Of a stretch of 10,417 nucleotides of DNA, positions 6,986 to 10,417 are shown one piece after another. The notes under the pieces were generated by a model. It was not told where the DNA came from. It was given only the letters and a program-made list of their open reading frames with translations, and made no database searches. Where the stretch lies: the NCBI GenBank assembly GCA_946482545.1, contig CAMLRX010000157.1:1-10417 (forward strand). The letters are read 5' to 3'. Origin of the DNA: an uncultured Flavihumibacter sp. (GTDB taxonomy: Bacteria; Bacteroidota; Bacteroidia; Chitinophagales; Chitinophagaceae). Each line of letters starts with the position of its first letter. Within the stretch, counting starts at the first letter, position 1. Made by a program: the position numbers and the translations under genes.

Positions 6986-7320
6986 GGCTTGAGCCGGAAA
7001 AGATAATCGTGGTGAGCGGGAGAAACATGTTCACCGTTCCAGGCGGTGAAATGATGGAGAGAAGAACAGTCAGATGCTATTTCATCTTTAACGATAACGA
7101 TGGGGTCAACACGGGGCGTAGTTCTTTGCAGAACCGCTTCTTCCTGGTCGGGCGCTTCAAGGCCGGCGCAACTTACAGAGGCATCTGAATCAAGGTCTTT
7201 CTTTAAAACAACATGTCCGATCGCGTCAAGCGGATTGGTCACACAGATCATGTTCTGCCGCTTCATGAGGCAGAAACCTGTGAGTAATAAAATAATGACC
7301 ATCCACCGATGTATCAACAT
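6979..7320 (-). CDS. Hypothetical small protein with N-terminal signal/anchor segment
   Basis: A 113-residue protein that I do not recognise. Residues about 6-18 (WMVIILLLTGFCL) form a short hydrophobic segment after H4/R5, suggesting export or membrane anchoring. It is not a clean lipobox, because the residue before C17 is phenylalanine. The remainder is polar, with cysteines at positions in ICVTN, VSCAG and DCSSL and a histidine-rich tail (SSLHHFTAWNGEHVSPAHHD). No domain is evident. Codon choice resembles the neighbouring genes and the frame is open from an ATG, which favours a real gene. It lies on the same strand as the pump, 57 bp upstream, so it may be cotranscribed or be a regulatory leader. 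An 88-codon frame on the opposite strand over part of it looks non-coding. Confidence 0.55.
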   Translation of the reverse strand: MLIHRWMVIILLLTGFCLMKRQNMICVTNPLDAIGHVVLKKDLDSDASVSCAGLEAPDQEEAVLQRTTPRVDPIVIVKDEIASDCSSLHHFTAWNGEHVSPAHHDYLFRLKPF

Positions 7321-7473
7321 GATGCTTCTACAGTTTGGTTAAAATTGCTGATTGCCGGACGGGCCGGTAAAAGTGGTGAGTGCTGGTTGAAATATATTGA
7401 CGCGTGGCTAAATTACAGAAAGCCGCCTTCTTTTTGAAGTCATTGGCGAAACGTTAAGATTTTTTTAAGAACC
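7321..7473. other. Intergenic gap between rsmG and the small gene
   Basis: This 153-bp gap has no gene. It should hold the end of the rsmG transcript and any promoter for the small gene and pump. Read on the minus strand, TATATTTC (7389-7396) is one mismatch from the Bacteroidota -7 consensus, but no good -33 box lies at the right distance. A weak CTTC/GAAG stem around TTTTT lies just after the rsmG end, without a convincing terminator. Confidence 0.35.
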
Positions 7474-8118
7474 TTACCTGTTTACGCGGACCACATATTT
7501 CTCTTTGAAGTAATCTTCCTGGAAAAGATCGTACACTTCTGTAAGCTGCGGCCTGCAGCCACTTTCTGAGATTTCCTGGTGGAGGTCGCCTCCTTTCAGG
7601 CAGATGAGTCCATAAGGGTTTTCGGGTTCGCCGCCTTTGCGGAGCAATGGGCTTCCCCAATGCCAGAGGTCTTTTAAAGGCGCCACGGCCCTGGAAACGG
7701 CGAAATGGAATTTTCTCCCTTTTATGTCTTCCGTGCGGGTATGTTGTGTGGTTACGTTTTGCAGGTTGATGGCTTCTGCCACGGCGCGCACCACATTCAG
7801 TTTTTTGTTGATGCTGTCCACAAGGTGGAACTTTGTTTCCGGGAAAAAGATCGCGAGCGGAATACCGGGGAAGCCGCCACCTGTACCGATATCGATCACT
7901 TCCATGCCGGGCTTGAAATCCGCAACAGCGGCAATGGCGAGGGAATGCAAAACATGTTTTTCGTACAAACTATCAATATCCTTTCTGGATATTACGTTGA
8001 TTTTACTGTTCCAGTCGGTGTATAAGTCTTCCAGCGCTGCGAACTGCGCGATTTGTTCGGGCGTGAAATCGGCGAAGTACTGAAGGATCAGTTCCAGTTT
8101 TGACGGGGCTTTTTCCAT
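7474..8118 (-). CDS. rsmG: 16S rRNA (guanine-527-N7)-methyltransferase RsmG
   Basis: A cytoplasmic enzyme that transfers a methyl group from S-adenosylmethionine to N7 of G527 (E. coli numbering) in 16S rRNA. At 214 residues it is of normal length. Signature stretches are present: WNSKINVISRKD (36-47) followed by EKHVLHSL, the SAM-binding loop DIGTGGGFPGIPLAI (76-90), LVDSINKK (about 99-106), and SRAVAPL (142-148) with CLKGG nearer the C-terminus. I chose the ATG at 8118 (MEKAPSK). A TTG start seven codons upstream would give a less typical N-terminus. The gene begins 31 bases inside the end of the upstream glycosyltransferase gene, so the two are probably cotranscribed and translationally coupled. 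In E. coli the gene sits beside mnmG; here it does not. Confidence 0.96.
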   Translation of the reverse strand: MEKAPSKLELILQYFADFTPEQIAQFAALEDLYTDWNSKINVISRKDIDSLYEKHVLHSLAIAAVADFKPGMEVIDIGTGGGFPGIPLAIFFPETKFHLVDSINKKLNVVRAVAEAINLQNVTTQHTRTEDIKGRKFHFAVSRAVAPLKDLWHWGSPLLRKGGEPENPYGLICLKGGDLHQEISESGCRPQLTEVYDLFQEDYFKEKYVVRVNR

Positions 8119-9209
8119 AATGCTGGTGCAAAGATGCAATAATAAAAGAACATCCAGAGGTCAAACAGCCAGAACCACGCGAACAGGTCGTTCTCCTGGA
8201 GTTTCTTCGCACATTTATAATACACTATGCCTTGCGTGATGAGTTTGATGCCAAGTAGTCCGAGCGCTATGCGCCAGTCGGAGAAGATGATGGCCACGGC
8301 CAGTAAAGGATAGAAAAGAAAATGCGCCGCTGCGTATCCGCCGAGGAGGAAACGGTGTTTTGGCTTATAATACCTGGCGGTGGAGTAGTGCCTTGTTTTT
8401 TGCGCGAACCATTCTTTCCAGGTTTTCTTCGGCTCTGAAAGTGTGAAGGTGTCCGGTTCAATAATAATGCGTGTATTGTGCGCGTTGGCGACTTTGTTGA
8501 TGAACAGGTCGTCGTCTCCGCCCGGAATATGGTTGATGGACGAGAAGCCTTTGTTTTTGAAAAACAGTTGTTTCTTGTAAGATAAATTCCTGCCCACACC
8601 CATATAAGGTTTGTTTGCCAGTGCAAAGGAGAAATATTGCATGGCAGCGTGGAGCGTCTCGAAGCGGATGAGTTTGTTGAGCAGTCCGGGTTTTTTATGG
8701 TATGCGCCGTAGCCAAGTACGATCTCCGTGCTTTCGTCGTAGGTATCCTGCATTTTCTGCATCCAGTGTTCGCTTGCGGGCACGCAATCGGCATCGGTGA
8801 GCAGGAGTATTTCGTGTTTCGCTTCTTTGATGCCGATGGAGAGCGGGTACTTCTTTCCGGCAATCAGTTTGGCTTCCTGGTGCAGTTCTATCACATTCAT
8901 TTTTTTGAATGTTTTCTGCAGTTCTGCCAGCAGGTACCGCGACTCATCGTTGGAGTTGTCGTTCACCAATATCACTTCGTTGGTAGAAGGATATTGCTGA
9001 AATAGTACGCCCGGAAGATTTTTAGTTAAATTTGCGGCCTCATCGCGTGCGCAGATGATCACCGAAACAGGGTGTTGCTGAGAATGTTGTTTCTCCTGCG
9101 GCCGGTACCATGCCAGTCGCCGGAAGAAATACAAATAGTAAACCACCTGAGCTACGGTTGTCAGGGCGAAGAGGGCGAGTAGTGCTTCCCTCCAGGGTAG
9201 TTGCGTCAT
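8088..9209 (-). CDS. Membrane-associated family 2 glycosyltransferase
   Basis: A 373-residue GT2-type glycosyltransferase that transfers sugar from a nucleotide donor to an unknown acceptor, with its catalytic domain facing the cytoplasm. One N-terminal transmembrane helix (about 8-29) precedes the GT-A domain. This shows PVSVIICARDE (47-57), VILVNDNSND (79-88), the metal-binding DAD (139-141), GGDDD at 230-234 (the usual place of the catalytic acidic residue), and QKTRH (270-274), a variant of the Q/RxxRW motif. Hydrophobic helices follow at about 288-309, 312-331 and 343-364, as in membrane GT2 enzymes that handle lipid-linked or cell-envelope sugars. It overlaps rsmG by 31 bases and diverges from tgt with 30 bp between start codons. 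A chitooligosaccharide- or ceramide-type substrate cannot be distinguished from sequence alone. Confidence 0.92.
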   Translation of the reverse strand: MTQLPWREALLALFALTTVAQVVYYLYFFRRLAWYRPQEKQHSQQHPVSVIICARDEAANLTKNLPGVLFQQYPSTNEVILVNDNSNDESRYLLAELQKTFKKMNVIELHQEAKLIAGKKYPLSIGIKEAKHEILLLTDADCVPASEHWMQKMQDTYDESTEIVLGYGAYHKKPGLLNKLIRFETLHAAMQYFSFALANKPYMGVGRNLSYKKQLFFKNKGFSSINHIPGGDDDLFINKVANAHNTRIIIEPDTFTLSEPKKTWKEWFAQKTRHYSTARYYKPKHRFLLGGYAAAHFLFYPLLAVAIIFSDWRIALGLLGIKLITQGIVYYKCAKKLQENDLFAWFWLFDLWMFFYYCIFAPALWKKPRQNWN

Positions 9210-9239
9210 GGCTGCGAAGGTAAAAAAAATGTAATTAGC
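9210..9239. promoter_or_regulatory. 30-bp divergent gap between glycosyltransferase and tgt
   Basis: Only 30 bases separate the two divergent start codons, including an eight-A run read on the plus strand (9222-9229). On the minus strand TACCTTCG (9215-9222) is one mismatch from the TAnnTTTG -7 box and would give a leader of only a few bases. No good -33 element is evident for either direction. At least one promoter must extend into the opposing coding sequence, or the transcripts have very short leaders. Confidence 0.3.
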
Positions 9240-10379
9240 ATGGCATCATTGGCATTCAGTATAGCGGGAAAGGATAATATGTCGAAGGCCCGGGCAGGGG
9301 AAATGGTCACCGATCATGGGGTGATCCAGACGCCTATTTTTATGCCTGTGGGCACGGTGGGCAGCGTGAAAGCCGTGAACCAGCAGCAACTGGAGCAGGA
9401 AGTAAAGGCGCAGATTATATTGGGAAACACGTATCATTTGTACCTGCGACCGGGGTTGGAGGTGCTGGAAAAAGCCGGCGGACTGCACCGTTTCAACGGA
9501 TGGTGCCACCCTATACTGACCGATTCCGGCGGTTACCAGGTATTTTCCCTGGCCGCCAACCGGAAAATAAAGGAGGAAGGCGTGGTGTTTCAATCGCATA
9601 TCGATGGGTCAAAACACCTGTTCACCCCGGAGAATGTGATGGACATCCAACGTACCATCGGGGCCGATATCATCATGGCTTTTGATGAATGTCCGCCTTA
9701 CCCCAGCGAATACGGCTATGCGAAAAAGTCAATGGAACTCACCCACCGCTGGCTCGACCGCTGTTTTACACGCCTGGCCGAAACGCCCGATAAATACGGG
9801 TATTCGCAAAATCTTTTCCCCATCGTGCAGGGGAGTACTTACAAGGATTTACGCACAGCCTCTTCACAGTACATCGCTTCCAAAGGGGCCGTGGGCAACG
9901 CCATAGGCGGACTCTCCGTGGGAGAACCGGAAGAAATGATGTACGAAATGTGCGCGCTCTGCTGTGAAAATCTCCCGGAAGATAAGCCAAGGTACCTGAT
10001 GGGCGTGGGTACGCCCTGGAATATCCTGGAGAACATTGCCCTCGGCATCGATATGTTCGATTGTGTGATGCCCACCCGTAATGGCAGGAATGGCATGTTG
10101 TTTACTTCAGAAGGGGTGATCAATATCAAAAACAAGAAATGGGCCGATGATTTCTCCGTAATTGATGCCGGAATAGATTGTGCTACCAGTAATTATTATA
10201 CGAAGGCCTACCTGCGGCACCTTTTTGTGGCCAACGAATTACTGGCCCTGCAAATTGCCAGTATCCAGAACCTGGCCTTCTACCTGCACCTGGTTACGGA
10301 GGCCCGCAAACACATACTGGCAGGGGATTTTACCAGTTGGAAAACGGAAATGGTTGTTAAACTGAAGACAAGACTTTAG
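9240..10379 (+). CDS. tgt: tRNA-guanine transglycosylase (queuosine pathway)
   Basis: Exchanges guanine-34 in the anticodon of tRNAs Asp, Asn, His and Tyr for the queuosine precursor preQ1, in the cytoplasm. It has 379 residues, close to the bacterial norm. The N-terminus leads to GVIQTPIFMPVGTVGSVKAV. DSGGYQVFSL has D95, matching the general base, and GGLSVGEPEE is the conserved glycine loop. GIDMFDCVMPTRNGRNG carries nucleophile D274, matching D280 of Zymomonas mobilis. The ATG at 9240 was chosen over an in-frame TTG at 9201, which would lie within the glycosyltransferase gene and add an atypical leader. The zinc ligands C318, C320, C323 and H349 of Z. mobilis align with I312, C314, S317 and Q343, so the usual zinc site looks lost. 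The catalytic residues are intact, so activity is still likely. Confidence 0.96.
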   Translation: MASLAFSIAGKDNMSKARAGEMVTDHGVIQTPIFMPVGTVGSVKAVNQQQLEQEVKAQIILGNTYHLYLRPGLEVLEKAGGLHRFNGWCHPILTDSGGYQVFSLAANRKIKEEGVVFQSHIDGSKHLFTPENVMDIQRTIGADIIMAFDECPPYPSEYGYAKKSMELTHRWLDRCFTRLAETPDKYGYSQNLFPIVQGSTYKDLRTASSQYIASKGAVGNAIGGLSVGEPEEMMYEMCALCCENLPEDKPRYLMGVGTPWNILENIALGIDMFDCVMPTRNGRNGMLFTSEGVINIKNKKWADDFSVIDAGIDCATSNYYTKAYLRHLFVANELLALQIASIQNLAFYLHLVTEARKHILAGDFTSWKTEMVVKLKTRL

Positions 10380-10382
10380 ATA

Positions 10383-10417
10383 ATTTTGGATTTTGAATTT
10401 TGAATGATGAATTTTGG
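10383..10417. repeat. Tandem heptamer repeat (ATTTTGR)
   Basis: Just after the tgt stop codon lie five in-phase 7-base units: ATTTTGG, ATTTTGA, ATTTTGA, ATGATGA and ATTTTGG, with the last ending at the window edge. The array is probably cut off and may continue. It has no inverted repeats, so it is not a conventional terminator. Short heptamer arrays of this kind are known as intergenic repeats in some bacteria, such as the STRR elements of cyanobacteria. Its function here is unknown. Confidence 0.7.

Noticed and set aside
6922..7188. Plus-strand 88-codon frame opposite the small hypothetical gene
   Set aside because: It has no recognisable features and runs head-on against the pump. The minus-strand frame is longer and has a plausible signal segment.
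7427..7473. Intrinsic terminator after rsmG
   Set aside because: TTAAGA occurs as a direct rather than inverted repeat and the only stem is four base pairs; not enough to call a terminator.
8119..8139. Upstream TTG start for rsmG
   Set aside because: The ATG seven codons downstream is a stronger start and gives a normal-length protein.
8267..8863. Minus-strand 198-codon frame inside the glycosyltransferase gene
   Set aside because: The in-frame GT2 motifs are in the other frame, and this product is serine/arginine-rich without domain features.
9201..9239. Upstream TTG start for tgt
   Set aside because: It would begin inside the divergent glycosyltransferase gene and add 13 residues not seen in the family. 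The ATG at 9240 gives a typical N-terminus.

Overview
The window looks like chromosomal DNA of a member of the Bacteroidota. A Chitinophagaceae-like relative is my best guess, from the style of the efflux, RsmG and Tgt proteins and from A-rich regions with weak Shine-Dalgarno signals before the start codons. This placement is inference from protein style; no marker gene such as 16S rRNA is present.

Layout: positions 1-450 hold no protein gene but are packed with short inverted repeats, ending in a hairpin that probably terminates the first operon. From 451 to 6921 four genes lie on the minus strand and are read right to left: a lipoprotein membrane-fusion protein (5830-6921), an RND inner-membrane drug/proton antiporter (2608-5721), a NodT-type outer-membrane factor lipoprotein (1185-2618) and a NarL/FixJ-type response regulator (451-1086). 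The first three form a complete tripartite efflux pump spanning inner membrane, periplasm and outer membrane. The regulator has its own 98-bp upstream gap and no histidine kinase beside it here.

Upstream of the pump lies a small unrecognised gene (6979-7320, minus) with an N-terminal hydrophobic segment. Its stop codon falls inside one arm of an 11-bp perfect inverted repeat that ends 9 bases before the pump's first start codon. Next come rsmG (7474-8118, minus; 16S rRNA m7G methyltransferase) and an overlapping membrane GT2 glycosyltransferase (8088-9209, minus). Divergently, only 30 bp away, is tgt (9240-10379, plus; tRNA-guanine transglycosylase). The window ends in a short heptamer repeat.

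The core content is ordinary: an efflux operon next to RNA-modification housekeeping genes. The points most worth a second look are the hairpin-dense region at 1-450, the apparent loss of the Tgt zinc ligands, the Asp-Asn pair where AcrB has Asp-Asp in the RND proton relay, and the inverted repeat linking the small gene to the pump. I see no CRISPR array, transposase, tRNA, rRNA or recognisable defence system.
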